From contig JAQFVV010006208.1 of the NCBI GenBank assembly GCA_028023455.1, positions 6,056,963 to 6,120,962 on the forward strand: a stretch of 64,000 bases of DNA. Reading direction: 5' to 3'. The notes under the pieces were generated by a model. It saw nothing but the letters and a program-made list of their open reading frames with translations, was not told the origin of the DNA and did no database searches. The translations under genes and the position numbers were made by a program. Positions 21,348-33,561 of the stretch are shown here, piece after piece; positions within the stretch are counted from its first letter, which is position 1; the number at the start of each line of letters is the position of its first letter. Source of the stretch: Epiperipatus broadwayi (Eukaryota; Onychophora; Udeonychophora; Euonychophora; Peripatidae).

Positions 21348-21387
21348 CCTCACTGACAAAAGCCACAAGCTAGAAACTAGTCTGGGG
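21348..21387 (+). ncRNA. Hammerhead-like motif (R3), mutated core
   Basis: Stem I CCTCA/TGGGG (with a G-U pair), AGC/GCT stem II, GAAA and palindromic ACTAGT are all present. The core reads CTGACAA, so G8 is lost. Confidence 0.45.
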
Positions 21388-21565
21388 CTGTTGGTTGAGT
21401 AGGCATTAGATAGGGATTTTATGCTCAAGCCTTCTGGCATCCATTGATTACTCTAGCTTGCACTGAGTAGCATTACTGTATGGAGAGATTTCCCTGTTTT
21501 AATAATAGTTATGAGCAAGTATACGAAATGGTGATCATGTGATGTTTAGTGGTACTATAGTAAAT

Positions 21566-21812
21566 AGAGGGATTTGAAACTAGATTTTCAGTCTATGTTC
21601 ATCCATACTGATGACCACACACGTGACAAAGATCATCCCAATATACATATTTCGTGCAGAACCAGCACTCATTAGTTGGACCAAATCATAATGTTTCACA
21701 CATATATACAATCAGTGTTAGGCTTATATTAAGATAGCAATATCTTAAACATTAATAGACAGGCTTTAATCTTCTCACTCTTTCAACAATTCAACTTTCA
21801 ATTTCATGTTTT
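21566..21812 (-). mobile_element. R1b repeat, unit 2 of the split tandem pair
   Basis: Same orientation as 19866-20332. Ribozyme at 21636-21680 has perfect GTGC..GCAC stem II, GAAA, palindromic ATATGTAT-like helix III and TCCAA/TTGGG stem I with a terminal U-G. The core is CTAATGA (G5 to A), so it should be dead. Confidence 0.7.
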
Positions 21813-22145
21813 GAAAATGCTTAACTTATTTTTCATTTGTTCTTTTTTTTTTTTTAAGCGCTGTTTTTACCCTAATATCAGAGAAATAATTCTAATAGGT
21901 TTTTTTTGTAAAGTGTGCAGAAAAACTCTCAGAAGCATGCATAATTATCTTTATCCGACAAAAGATTTTTGAATTTTTAGTTTTTAAAAAATCATTTTAG
22001 GGGATTTAAAGGAAGTATATTTGCATTTAAAAAGTTATGCTATTATTTATAAATAAGCAAATACTAATCAATTTAGTGAAGGAATAGAACATATAAACAT
22101 TACAAAAATAATTAGCATATTCATTCAGTGTGCAGAATGTTTTTC
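21813..22145. other. AT-rich DNA, nothing recognised
   Basis: Poly-T rich; no gene or bounded repeat supported. Confidence 0.35.
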
Positions 22146-22147
22146 AT

Positions 22148-22260
22148 ATAACTATAAAAGAGATTTGAACTTAGGATTTTTGGTCTATATTCATCCTCCA
22201 CTTCATCTCAAACACCTGACACACACAGCTACATACTTACGAAAAAGATAGGCTGAATAG
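22148..22260 (-). mobile_element. R1b repeat, fragment ending next to the ribozyme
   Basis: Retains the AGAGATTTGAACTTAGGA block and the CACACAGCTACATACTTACG block. It stops at GAAAAAGATAG, just outside the place where the ribozyme would begin. Confidence 0.55.
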
Positions 22261-22699
22261 GCTAATTACATATTGCTTTGGAACAGGTTACATGTATAAG
22301 TTCAACCCACCACTCTCCTATTAACATATATTGATATGGAATGATCCGGCTGCAGAAAGGAGTTTGCTATTAACTGAAAGGAGACCCTTTGATTCCTCTT
22401 GGAGGCCTTAAAGGAACCGAGCAGGGCAAATTCCTAATGTCCACTCCATACGTTCTTGTCGTTGCAGCTGTTATTACCATGTGATTATTCATATAGTATA
22501 TGAACATAGATGGGCTGATCACCACCCCCATTAGCCACTGTGGTGAGTTTATTGGCTTTTTATCTCTGAGTTTATCAAGAAACACCATGGCCTTTCTTCT
22601 CAGTTGCCTGATAAGGCAGAATGAATGTATGTGTAAATGATATTTTTCCAATAGATACATATAATTATGACAGACAAAAAATAAATCATGGCCCTTATT
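22261..22699. other. Probable 5' region of RTE copy 1
   Basis: Less AT-rich than its surroundings. A 140-residue minus-strand open frame (22370-22792) crosses it, but overlaps the LINE 5' end antisense and has no domain I recognise. I take it as non-coding. Confidence 0.35.
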
Positions 22700-25580
22700 C
22701 CCAGGAGGCTGTAAAGTCACCAAGCAAGGTAGCAATTGGTGGCCAAATGTGGAGGGTATAGGAAACCCCTGATTGTGGACCCAGGCTGTCATTTGATGAT
22801 GACTTTTTATTTAGGTACTTACAATTGCAGATCACTTTCATGTGAAGGAAGATGGCAAGAATTAGAAAAAGAACTGTCTTATATTAAATGGGACATTATT
22901 GGACTTTGTGAAGTTAGAAGAAAAAATGAAGAGACAATTAATTTAAAAAGTGGACATGTATTCTACTATAAAGGCACAAATATTGGAAATACAAGTGGAG
23001 TAGGATTCATTATAAATAAAAGTAGAATAGCAACATTGTGGAGATTGAGGGTGCATCAGACAGAGTGGCAAGATAAGTTATACAACTTAATAGCAGATAC
23101 CAAATGCAGATAATTCAGGTTTATGCCCCAACAAGTTCTCATAGTGATGAAGTAGTAAAAGATTTTTATATGGATGTACAAAAGGTTTTTGGTCAGAGTA
23201 AACAATATTTTAAAAATTGTTATGGGAGACTTTAATGCTATAAACAAATGAAAGATGAAAGTGCTGTAGGTAATTTTGGTTATGGTAATAGAAATGAGAG
23301 AGGACATAGACTTGTGGAGTTTGCAGAAAAATAAAAACTTTATATTATGAATTCTTTTTTTGAGTAAAATGTTAAAAGGAAATAGACATCGAAGCATTCA
23401 AATGAAAGCACAGCAGAATTGGATTATATTTTGACTAACAGAAAATACATATTTCAAGATTGTAATGTTCTTAATAAATTCAACACAGGAAGTGGTCATC
23501 GATTAATAAGATGTAAGTTATGTGTTAATGCAAAACTAGAGAAACAAAAATTATTAAGAAAAACAATATTTACAGTTGATATTCCTAATCTTCAGAAACA
23601 TTCTAATGAATTTAAATTAGAACTTACAAATCAGTTTCAAGTATTAGTAGATTTTGAACATGATTCGGATTTGAATCAAATTAATAAGAAAATAACTGAT
23701 ACACTTTTAAAAACTGCAACAAAGATAGCTGGTAGGAAAAAGCAGCAATTGACCAATAAAATTTCTACTGAGACTAGAGAAATTATGAAGGAAAGAAGGA
23801 ATATGAAAATATACAAAAATGATGCATTATAAAGGATTGAATATCTCGAATTTTGTAAAATGATGTGGAAAAGAGTCGAAAATGATATAAGAAAGTATAA
23901 CTGTGAACTAGCAAGGAAAGCTGTAGAAGAGAATAAAAGTCTCAAGGGTGTAAAACAACATTTTGGTATTGGTAGGAAATTTATATCTGCAATAAGAAAA
24001 AAAGTTGAAATTATTACTAAAAAGGGAGATAACATCATGAAATGAGTAGAAGACTTCTATCAAGAATTATATAGTAATGAAGAACAAGTACCTCCTATAT
24101 CTATTATATCTATCAAATTGCCCAGAAATTTTAAATGAAGAAGTGAGGCATGCAATTAAATTTATGAAGAAAGGAAAGGCTCCAGGTAATGATGGAATTA
24201 TAATTGATATATTAAAAGAAGCAGGTGAAGAAATAGAATTTTTTTTTAGCAAAGTTATATACTAAATGATAAAGATGTACCAGATGATTGGAAGAATGCA
24301 GTATTAATATTAATATTTAAAAGAGGTGATAAAGAAGACATTAGAAATTACAGATCTGTCAGCCTTTTATCAGTTTTATACAAAATTTTTACCAAGATAA
24401 TTACAACTCTTCTACAGAGAACATAGGATTTCCACCAACCAAGAGAACAAGTTGGATTTAAAAGTGGTTTTAGTACAGTAGATCATATCCAGGTATTGAG
24501 AGAAGTTATAGAAAGGACAAATGAATGAGTTGCCATTATGTTTTGGATTTGTAGATTATGAAAAGGCATTTGATTTTATAAACATTTCTTCAGTGATTAA
24601 AGCATTGGACCATCAAAGTATAAATCCAGGATATTATCATATTTTAAAGAATATTTATAAAAATGTAACAGCAACAATTAGACTACATAGTGCTACTAGG
24701 GAAGTCAACATTGAGAAGGGTATAAGACAGAGTGACTCCATATCTCCAAAACTTTCTACAGCAGTGCTGCAAGAAGTATTTTGTGGATTAAAATGGGAAG
24801 CTAAAGGAGTGAAAGTAAGTGGAGATTATTTAAGTCATTTAGATTTTTCAGATGATGTAGTCATTTTTGCAAATAATGCTTTAGAGCTGCAGGAAATGTT
24901 GCAAGAGTTATCAGATGAAAGTAGGAAAGGAGGACTAAAGATAAATGTTAAAAAGACTAAAGTAATGTTCAATGGATTTTCTCAAAATATAAAAATAAAG
25001 ATTGATTATGATGAGTTAGAAGAAGTTAATACAGATGGAAACATAATGGATGAAATTAATCATAGAATTAAACTTGGTCGGAGTGCTTTTGGTAGAAATA
25101 ATTTGATACTAAAAGGAAATATGCCTATGTGTTTGAAAAGAAAAATTTTAAATAAATGGGTTTTATCAATTTTTACTTATGGATCTGAGACTTGGACACT
25201 TACTAGAAGAGCAATACACAGACTTCAGACTACTCAAAGAAGTATGGAAAGATTCAAGTTAGTAGTAACAAGAAGAGATCAAAAATGCAATATGGGTAAG
25301 AGAACAATTTGATCTCATTGAAAAAATTAAAAGACTGAAGTGGAGTTGGGCTGGACATATTGCTAGAAGAGATAATAATAGATGGACAATTGAAATCTTA
25401 AACTGGATTCCAAAAGATTGTAAAAGACCCCGAAAGAGACCACATGTGAGATGGATGGATGAAATAAGAAAGTGTGCTGGAGTGATGTGGAGAAGAGAAG
25501 CTGAAGATCGGAGAAGATGGATTGAAGTTGGAGAGACCTTCATCCTGCAGTGGATTGATAATGGTTGATGATGATGATGC
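22700..25580 (+). pseudogene. RTE-like non-LTR retrotransposon, decayed copy 1 (endonuclease and reverse transcriptase)
   Basis: APE-type endonuclease starts near 22797 (YLGTYNCRSLS, then IIGLCEVRR near 22890). Its C-terminal MGDFNA is near 23224 but in another frame. The RT follows in pieces: RNYRSVSLLSVLYKIFTK near 24350, REQVGFKSGFSTVDHIQ near 24440, CFGFVDYEKAFDF (motif A) near 24538, GIRQSDSISPKL near 24719 and LDFSDDVVIF near 24840. In the last two, SD replaces the usual GD and S replaces the A of FADD. The C-terminus carries WSWAGHIARR and KRPRKRPHVRWMDE, typical of RTE-clade proteins. Multiple stops and frameshifts, and a 30-bp deletion relative to copy 2 (loss of the KYLGQII segment), make it non-functional. 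It ends in a short GAT repeat rather than poly(A), as RTE elements do. About 500 bp upstream is probably its 5' region. Confidence 0.85.
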
Positions 25581-25595
25581 AATGGTCTAATAACA

Positions 25596-25980
25596 TGTGG
25601 TGTTAGATAGATATAATTTCTACATGGGTATGACTACAATATCAAATCCACCAAGAGCTATTAGCATTCCATCATCAGTTTTTCAATGAAATGAATAGTT
25701 GAATAATTAGAAGGATGAGAGAATGAAGCCTGTCCATTAAAATGTAAGGAATTGATATCTTAATATAAGCTGCACATGATTGTATGTATGTATGGGAGAT
25801 TATGATCTGGACCAACTGATGAGTGCTACTTCTGCATGAAATACACATATATTGGGGTTTATTTATCTTTTTCCCATGTATGTGGTCATGTGTATCAGTT
25901 GTTTGAGATGGAGTGGAGGATGAATATAGACAGAAAATCCTAAGTTTAAATCCCTCTATTTAATTACAAAAATAAGAATT
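25596..25980 (+). mobile_element. R1b hammerhead-bearing repeat
   Basis: Plus-strand R1b copy right after the RTE LINE end. It has upstream blocks (TAGCATTCCATCATCAG, CCATTAAAATGTAAGGA), the ribozyme at 25811-25856, then TGTGGTCATGTGTATCAG and the closing TCCTAAGTTTAAATCCCTC. It could be an independent insertion; copy 2 of the LINE is not followed by R1, so it is not a constant LINE 3' UTR. Confidence 0.7.
25811..25856 (+). ncRNA. Hammerhead ribozyme candidate, type I (R1b)
   Basis: CTGATGA and GAAA intact. Stem II is GTGC/GCAT with loop TACTTCT. Helix III is longer than usual (ATACACATAT). Stem I ACCAA/TTGGG keeps four of five pairs. H17 would be A at 25851. Confidence 0.6.
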
Positions 25981-26655
25981 TGTTATAATTTGCTTACATC
26001 ATAAAAAATATCCAGGTTAATTTTCTTCAAATAGCCTTAAAACCCAATCAAATCCTATGGTTAACATTTATAGTCTACTAAACTATAAAGAATAGTATTG
26101 ATCAGAAATAAACACTCACTATAAATAGGCTAAAATAACATTAATATGGAGGATTAGATTATTAAAAAAAGGTAATATAAAACACAAAGTTCAGATTTTA
26201 AAAGATTTATCGTTATTTGCTTAATAATATCTCAAGGATTAGATTCTTATGCTTCAGAACAAATTGATATCACAAAATAAATTAACTACTAATTTTTTTA
26301 AAAAATGAAACCACACAAAAGCAATTGTTTTATTTAGTTTAAATATAACAAAAAAAATAATAATCATTTGAGTCATAGCTCAAAAATTAATTTTGCTTGG
26401 ATAGTCTTATGTATGATATTCTTTGACATTCTGGACAGGAAATTACTCTATCGTAAATCTAGAGCTTCATTTTAATATCATATTAAAAATGTAACTTAAT
26501 TTTAAGAACTACCTTACAAAAGAATTCAATGTGTCACTAAGTTTATGCACAAACTTTCATATATAAATGGAAAGATGTTTAAGAATTTGACACCATAGTT
26601 AGAAAATATCTGTTGTCAATTTAGAAAATGTTTGGAATAATCAGGTTTTGATTTA
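25981..26655. other. AT-rich DNA, nothing recognised
   Basis: No gene or bounded repeat supported. Confidence 0.35.
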
Positions 26656-26659
26656 GACG

Positions 26660-27030
26660 TTATCATATAATATTCATTTGTGTTTTTTATTACTTTTACA
26701 ATGCTTTTTACAACCAACTATTAGCAGTTTTGACTTCCCCAGCAAACTTCTTCAGAACTATAACAAACACAATACAAATACATGAATAAAAATCCACTAT
26801 TGACAGTTTCTATTGCCCCAGCAATCATCTTCACAATTATAACAAACACAATATAAATACATGAATACAAATTTGTATTCATATATTTGTATTGTGTTTG
26901 TTCTAGTTCTGAAGAAGTTTACTGGGGCAATCGAAACCGTCAACAGTGGGTTGTAAAAAGCATTGTAAAAAGTAATAAAGAACATAAATGATATTAATAT
27001 TATATGGATTTGGCAATCCAATAAGAAAGA
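26660..27030. repeat. R4 inverted cluster with hammerhead-like motifs
   Basis: Two minus copies (about 26660-26790 and 26790-26860) face a plus copy (about 26885-27030). The plus motif at 26906-26944 reads GTT, CTGAAGA, stem, GAAA, CCGTC, AAC. AACACAATACAAATAC is repeated between units. The right end matches the right ends at 17.7 and 46.97 kb (GATATTAATATTATATGG). Confidence 0.55.
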
Positions 27031-28500
27031 TAAAGTATACAACTTGATCGTGTTATAAGTTCAGTAAAAGAGATCCTGATAACTTTGATTTTTCAAACTC
27101 CTTAATGCTGATCTTTTAAAAGATAACATTATATGCCAATGAAATGTCTAAAACAATAATATCGAATTTTGAACAAAGCAATAATTGAATTTACCGCCCA
27201 TTATATTAAATTTTATATATAAAAAAAACCCATCACATTTTAATGTAAAAAAAAACAACTAAGCAATATTCCACTTATTTAATAATGAAACTATTCATAT
27301 TAGAGTACCTCCCTCCTACCATTATTTATGTAGTGTGCAATCATGTTGTTGTTTTTTACAGTCAGCAATCAATATTAATCTGAACAACCCAAGATTAAAT
27401 AGGAAACATTATTCTCTAGCTAAGAATTGCTAGATACCCATTTAATTCTCATTATTAGATAGATAGCTAGATTATCTATGGATCATTTACATAAAAGACA
27501 AATTCTAAGTCTGTTCTTAAACTAAATAAATTCTAATTCAAGATTTACCCAGGTCAGGTTCAAATTTCAAATTATAGATGGGCTGACAATTATTCTAAGA
27601 GGGACTTCTATATTAATGGTGCAGCTCAGGTTTCTTTTTTAGATAAATAGCGTTACATTTGTAAAATCATAAGATTTGTTGGATTCACGAATAAAACAGT
27701 TAAATACGAACATATCTTTTTTGCCTCATTGTAAAGAGAGTTGATCCAAAACTGTAAGAAAAAAAATAACAATAGGTTTGATTCCAAACAATAAAAAGCA
27801 TTTAAGTGTGGCCACAGTATAAAAAAAAAATGATAGAGTATTGCTGATAATTAAGGCTACATTAGTCGGTTTTGCCTAAAAATTACCAAAACTGGGATAC
27901 GCAAAACTCTTTTTTCTTTTAAATAAGTACTAGCCTAAGCAATAACAAAAAATCCAAGAAAAAATAGAATTAGGATCATTTTTATTCTATATTTATTACA
28001 AGTATAAAATTTAGGAGTAATAAGTCTGTATTTGATTTTAACCAATAAATGACTGGTAAAAAATATTTTTCCATTAAAGGCAAGTTTAAAGATCAGTGTG
28101 AATAATCAACTAAAATCAGTATCACCATGACCAATGATATGCCCTGTTATTTAATGATGGGAAAGCAGTTTATAATCAAACTACAGATATATATTACAAA
28201 TTACTGATTTAATGATATACATATTTACAAACTACAGATAGAGATGTACCGTATTACTTAATTATTAATTTCACTATTTATAAATTAAATCAATGCAGCG
28301 AATTAATTTAAAAATATTAGTTTATATTCAAACTAAGTGATTTATAAACACTATTTATTTTATTATTACTGCTTAGAAGTTATACTTATATAAGAAGATT
28401 GTATTTCATGTAGTTAAAACACAAAGTACAAACCTATATACTTATTAATTTGTTACTTAAATAAATAGTTAAAATTGCAAAGAAGCACTAAGACACAGTT
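27031..28500. other. AT-rich DNA, nothing recognised
   Basis: No gene, motif or bounded repeat supported. Confidence 0.4.
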
Positions 28501-28539
28501 TTAAATACCGCATCCACGCGCTGAAACAAATGACAGTTA

Positions 28540-28549
28540 GCGCATGCGC
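28540..28549. promoter_or_regulatory. Palindromic NRF-1-like motif
   Basis: GCGCATGCGC, the consensus core bound by NRF-1, in a small CpG-containing island (about 28505-28660, CCACGCGCTG, CTGCGCAC) within otherwise CpG-poor DNA. It could mark a promoter, but I see no first exon next to it. Confidence 0.3.
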
Positions 28550-28669
28550 AAAGTATAGTGCTTGCCTATAGCATTATGCACTGATATTCTTTTGCCATAA
28601 ATGCAAGTTAAAATTTTGAATTTTCCTGCACCCACTGCGCACTGTAAATGAGTTATGTAACCAAACACG

Positions 28670-29330
28670 CACTTAAGTATTTTTTAAACTGAAATCAAAA
28701 TTATTAATAAATTTCTCTACATAATTATGAAACATTATTAGTATTTACGATTTAAAGAATAGAATAATTCTAATAATATTATTTATTTGATAAATTAGTA
28801 CAGATAAATTAATTTTTACAAGAGATGTGATCCAGGCATTTACATAACATTTTTTCTAAATAAGTAAACACCTTTTTTCTAAAGACACTTATTAACCATT
28901 TTATTTAAAGAAAATCCCAATGTGTTAAAAATTATATTAAAGTACAAAGAATTATAAAATATGCACAGGCAGCAATCCATGGATCTTGAGATCCGATTTG
29001 TTACTCTACTACTGATCTTTAAGGTTGAGGTTAGTTTAGGGATACAAGAAATTAAGGCAGAATCTCTAAAAATGGATGAAATGAGATGATCTGTTAAAAA
29101 CAGTAAAGAGAATCTGAAATCTTTATTTAATAAAGTTCAAAAGCATTTGCTTTAAAACATAAATATGATTAAAATCATAAGCAAATATTACCATAACATC
29201 ATCATCATCATCATGGCAAACACAGTTTTATTTAATCAAAAAATTGAATTATCAATCCTCAATAAAGTAGTTATTAAATATACATCTGGAAATAGTAGAA
29301 AATAGTGTAAACAAATATAAAGAAAAATTA
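28670..29330. other. AT-rich DNA, nothing recognised
   Basis: Includes a short CAT repeat near 29197-29215; no gene. Confidence 0.4.
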
Positions 29331-29337
29331 CATAAAT

Positions 29338-29560
<223 letters not shown>

Positions 29561-29654
29561 GTTTTTATTTAAGTTATAATATCTGTTTGTTTGTACATTT
29601 GTTTGTAAACTAACTACTGTAATCACTTTTATTATTTAACTTAAAAATAAAACT

Positions 29655-30200
29655 TTAAAATTGATGTTTAATAGATTTAAATTCCCTAGAATTTGTTCAA
29701 AATTGATGCATAACAAAAAATAGCAAAGCAATATGGGGTTATAATATCTTAATTAGTTGACCTAATTCCGGTGGGCAGGGAAATTTTGAATATTTTCATA
29801 TCAAATTTACTATTCACTTTTAAACTTAAATATGATTTAAGTAAGTATTATGAGAGGGCAGTGTAGAGATTTTTTTGGGTTTCAATTTGAAGATTGTAAT
29901 AACATTTTGAGATTTAATAGATTTAAATTCAATATAATTTGTTGAAATTTTGTACCTTTTTAGAAAATTACTATCAAAGTGATAAGGCACTATAATATTT
30001 TATGTAGCTGATCTAGTTTTTTAGATAAAAAACAGTGGGTGGCTCATTTTTGAATATTTTGATATCAAATTTAAAATTGTTCTTAGAACTTCAATATGTC
30101 TTAAATAATACACACAATTTTCTTGGTTTCACTTGTAAGATTGATTTAAGTTAGAATAAGAATGTTAGTTTACAATATAGTTTGCTAAGTTGTTTTTTTT
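29655..30200 (+). repeat. Diverged tandem repeat, period about 265 bp
   Basis: Two units share TTTAATAGATTTAAATTC, a TTTGTTCAAAATT-like block, TGACCTAATTCCGGTGGGCAGG against TGATCTAGTTTTTTAGATAA (diverged), and TGAATATTTTCATATCAAAT in the same order. A third, weaker unit may follow at 30130. No ORF. Confidence 0.5.
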
Positions 30201-30789
30201 TTTAGAATTTTTTTTTTAATAAAAAGAAATGTCAAAAACTTTTCAACTGAACAATAAGTTAATTAATAGTTTATTATATATATATATATAACATATACAT
30301 AAAGAGTATACATATTAAATTATTGCAGAAATGTCCATGAACCTATCCTTATTTAACTTTTTATTAAGTATGTCGAATAGATCAGCGCAGCTGTCGCTAG
30401 TTTTTTTTAAACTATAATTTCTTTGTTTTCATTTTAAAATTGTGAAAAAACCAAATGGACTACACATGTGCCAATACCAGCATTCTCTGTGGTTTGATTT
30501 TCTTTTTCATATGATGTATGTCTTGTTAAAATTGGATAAACATTAGATTTTTTATTAATTTTTTTTATTAATAAGTCCATTTAATTTTTTTTTGCTCAAT
30601 TTATAAGATTGTACAGGGAAAACAAGGTGTACATTTTTGATGGAAAAAATATAATTTTGTAAATGGATTCAACATGCATTGAAAATTTTGAAATTTCAAA
30701 GTCTTTATTCTGAAAACAAACCTAATACTATATATTATATGTAATTATTCAATTTTGGATTTTTTTATTATTTGATAAATGTAAAGAAT

Positions 30790-31060
30790 ATAATTTATTA
30801 GTGTGTTCATGTTTGTATTAGCATGTCTGTTTAGTATATAAATTATAATTGTATTCAAATATAACAAAAGTTATAGTTTTGGCTGCATCTATAAAATTAG
30901 GTGGTTATGGGGTCCTCCAAGATTGAGGAAACCTTATTTTATAGAGATAATGATTCTCGAAAATTTAATAGCATGTCTGTATTTGTATTAACGTGTTTCT
31001 ATAAAAAGTAATGACTTTGACTGCATCTCTAAAATTAGGCTATAGAACAGTGCAATGTAA
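30790..31060 (+). repeat. Diverged tandem pair, period about 165 bp
   Basis: TTTGTATTAGCATGTCTGT with TTGGCTGCATCTATAAAATTAGG, then AGCATGTCTGTATTTG with TTGACTGCATCTCTAAAATTAGG. Family unknown. Confidence 0.45.
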
Positions 31061-31795
31061 ATTTTAAAGACTGATTATCAGATGCACAGAAAGGTTGATG
31101 AAGCATTCACAAAATTTACTGGGAATAGTATCATGTGAAAATATAAACTTAAAGCCAAGTTGTGTGTGTGTGTGCTGATAGATATATAATAGTTATGTAT
31201 ACCACATGGAATTGGATGTAGGCAAAGAATCAAATCCAGCTTCTTGCCTATGCCTTGATACATTATTTTCAAGTCTACAGCTAGAAAATGAGCTCTATGC
31301 AAATAAATTATATCTCTGTGAGACAATAAATATAGCAAGATAGCATCACTGGGGTGCACAAAAATATAAAATGAATGGAAAAGACGCATTTTATCAATTT
31401 CTAATTTGGATAAACAAGAAGCCAATTGCTATGATTACAAATGTATTTTCATCTTCTGGAAATCATTTATTTTGTATTAGGAATAATCTTTTATCTTATA
31501 GATGCCTTGAGAATTTTTTTAACTTCTGAGGTATGAAAAAATATGACAAATTCTTGTGGTTCTCTTTTTTTTGTAAGTTCTGAAGCTATGGATTATGACT
31601 GATAAGAAATATTATATATGGTTTGAATAAGAATTTTATGAGGAATATAATGAAATACTCAATGAAAATGTAATTTTTAAACTTAGCTCATGATAAATTA
31701 GAAATTATGAACAAACAATAAAGTAATATTTTTTTTGGGATATTGAGATTCTTTTTTTTTTACTTTTGTTAATGGTAATGATTACTTTTCTGAGC
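31061..31795. other. AT-rich DNA, nothing recognised
   Basis: A 115-residue minus-strand open frame (31078-31425) has no recognisable domain and mixed composition; I do not call it. Confidence 0.35.
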
Positions 31796-31800
31796 CTTAT

Positions 31801-31912
31801 TTTTTTTTTCCATGTGTCATAGAATCGGCCGGGATGCGAACCCACAACCGTCTGCAACCAACTACTTGCTTGCATGGTGGCCGCAACACCTCTCGTCCAA
31901 CAATGCAAGACT
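31801..31912 (-). mobile_element. Short tRNA-derived SINE (R5)
   Basis: Minus-strand copy with poly-T at 31801-31809, body CCATGTGTCATAGAATCGGCC and B box GTGGGTTCGCATCC. The flanking repeat AGCCTTATTTTTT occurs at 31793 and 31913 onward. Confidence 0.85.
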
Positions 31913-31929
31913 AGCCTTATTTTTTCCCT

Positions 31930-33555
31930 TAGTTTTTCTATTTTATGTTAATATATAGCATTTTGATCTAACATTATTAAAACTGAAGTTATTGTGAAAA
32001 TATGTTGCAAATCAATTTTTTAAAAATTTAATACGGCATTAAACTTTTCAAGTCAGTTAAGGAAAATAGTTCAGTTATATGGGATTATATATATATATTT
32101 AGTCATACATATATATTTATTCTATCCATTTCTTTTTTTAGGATTACCAAATAATGGCCTCAGACAAATAACGAAATAACCAAGTATTTGGAAACCACAA
32201 CTATTTTACCTGATTATCCTGAACCCAGAGTTTTAACAATAAACCTTAATATTAAAATTATTATTAACTAGGTTTAAGCTAGTACTATTATATCCAAAGC
32301 AGATTTGATTTATGGGTGCCCGTGTTAGCAAAAAAAAATTTCTAGCACTCTGCTTTAGTTAGTTGCATGAATGTGTTAATGATTAACAATTATTTCATCT
32401 TCTTATTACTTATGTACTCTTTTTTGGATTAATATCCTCAGGCAATATATTGCTTATACACAAACGGATAAAAATATATAAGCATGCATTATGCTTACAA
32501 AAAGATTTTCCAAGATTGTTTCTTTAATTTTAAATAACTTTAAAACACTTAATACTAATTACAAAAAAGTATACTTCATTTTCTGCCCCCTCATACCGAT
32601 TCATTAAGTATTATTACACTTTTATTTAAGTAAAACTTTGGATGCAATTGGAAAATTATAATTGCAGTTTGTAATGTTATAATTGGCTATTTATTAGTCT
32701 GCATTCAGAACAGGTTATATTTACCTGTTTAAAGAGATTTATTTAAACTTCTTTGTATCAATGATTTCAATCTCTGTGGTGAAGTTGCCATCTTTAGCAT
32801 CTATATAAATATATTAGACCATTAATAAAGGTGGAATTACATCTTTATTGTTAAAAGGAGGTTGCCTTGACAACAGTTTGAGATTGTCAATTGTTATCTA
32901 TAATGAGATTTACCAAGTGTTGACTGGTTTCTAAAATAATAATACATAGACTTCAAAATATTAATAAAAATATAATGCAATATCTACTCTTAGGTTAAAT
33001 AATTCATAAGCAAATTTTTACAGTTCATTTAAGTTAGTTCATATGATTTTAAGGAAAAGAAACAAAAAGGCATTTATACCCAAATAATTATTTCTCATAT
33101 AAGTATTAATACAAAGACTTACCATGGTTTTTTCTTTTATTATTTCCTTGTATTGTCATTGTTTTATGATTTCATTGTAAATTTCTTTTTAGTATTTCTT
33201 TATGGGCAGCACAAATCACTTTTATATAATGGTACTGCAGTCCAGTGGTGTTCACGCAAACTAAGGACAATTCATCAGTTCACAGCTTCATTCCTGCGGT
33301 AGGTAGTCTGGTCAGGTGACAAGAAATGCAATTGGTTTTCTAGCCCTCCATATGTAATATTTTACAGATATAAATAAAGGCTTCTATATCACTAACATTA
33401 GGAATTATTAGGATTGAAGAACAATTTTCAGATTGCTAGTCTTCTAGGCTTTTGTCCTAATTCCTTTTTTAGTCTCCCACATTTGAAAGAATTTTTAACT
33501 AGACTATAATAGCAGTATACAAATAACAGATGAAGAAGCAGAAAAACAGGATTTT
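31930..33555. other. AT-rich DNA, one short repeat block
   Basis: GGAGGTTGCCTTGACAACAG near 32856 recurs in inverse orientation near 63730, so some repeat is present, but its borders cannot be set. No gene recognised. Confidence 0.35.
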
Positions 33556-33561
33556 TTTTCT

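Larger units (their letters stand above)
20346..21552. mobile_element. R3 composite (tandem plus inverted units) with a perfect 13-bp TSD
   Basis: Flanked by TACTATAGTAAAT at 20333-20345 and 21553-21565. Inside are a full minus unit (about 20346-20786), a partial minus unit (about 20787-21030), and a joined plus-strand part (about 21030-21552) made of inverted sequence. Unit borders carry AAACAGGCAAATCTCT; the far end has GATCATGTGATGTTTAG. Three hammerhead-like motifs lie at 20460-20500 (-), 20904-20945 (-) and 21348-21387 (+). The two minus motifs are 444 bp apart. Confidence 0.7.

Noticed and set aside
22370-22792. 140-residue minus-strand open frame
   Set aside because: It overlaps the 5' end of the RTE LINE antisense and shows no domain or good start context.
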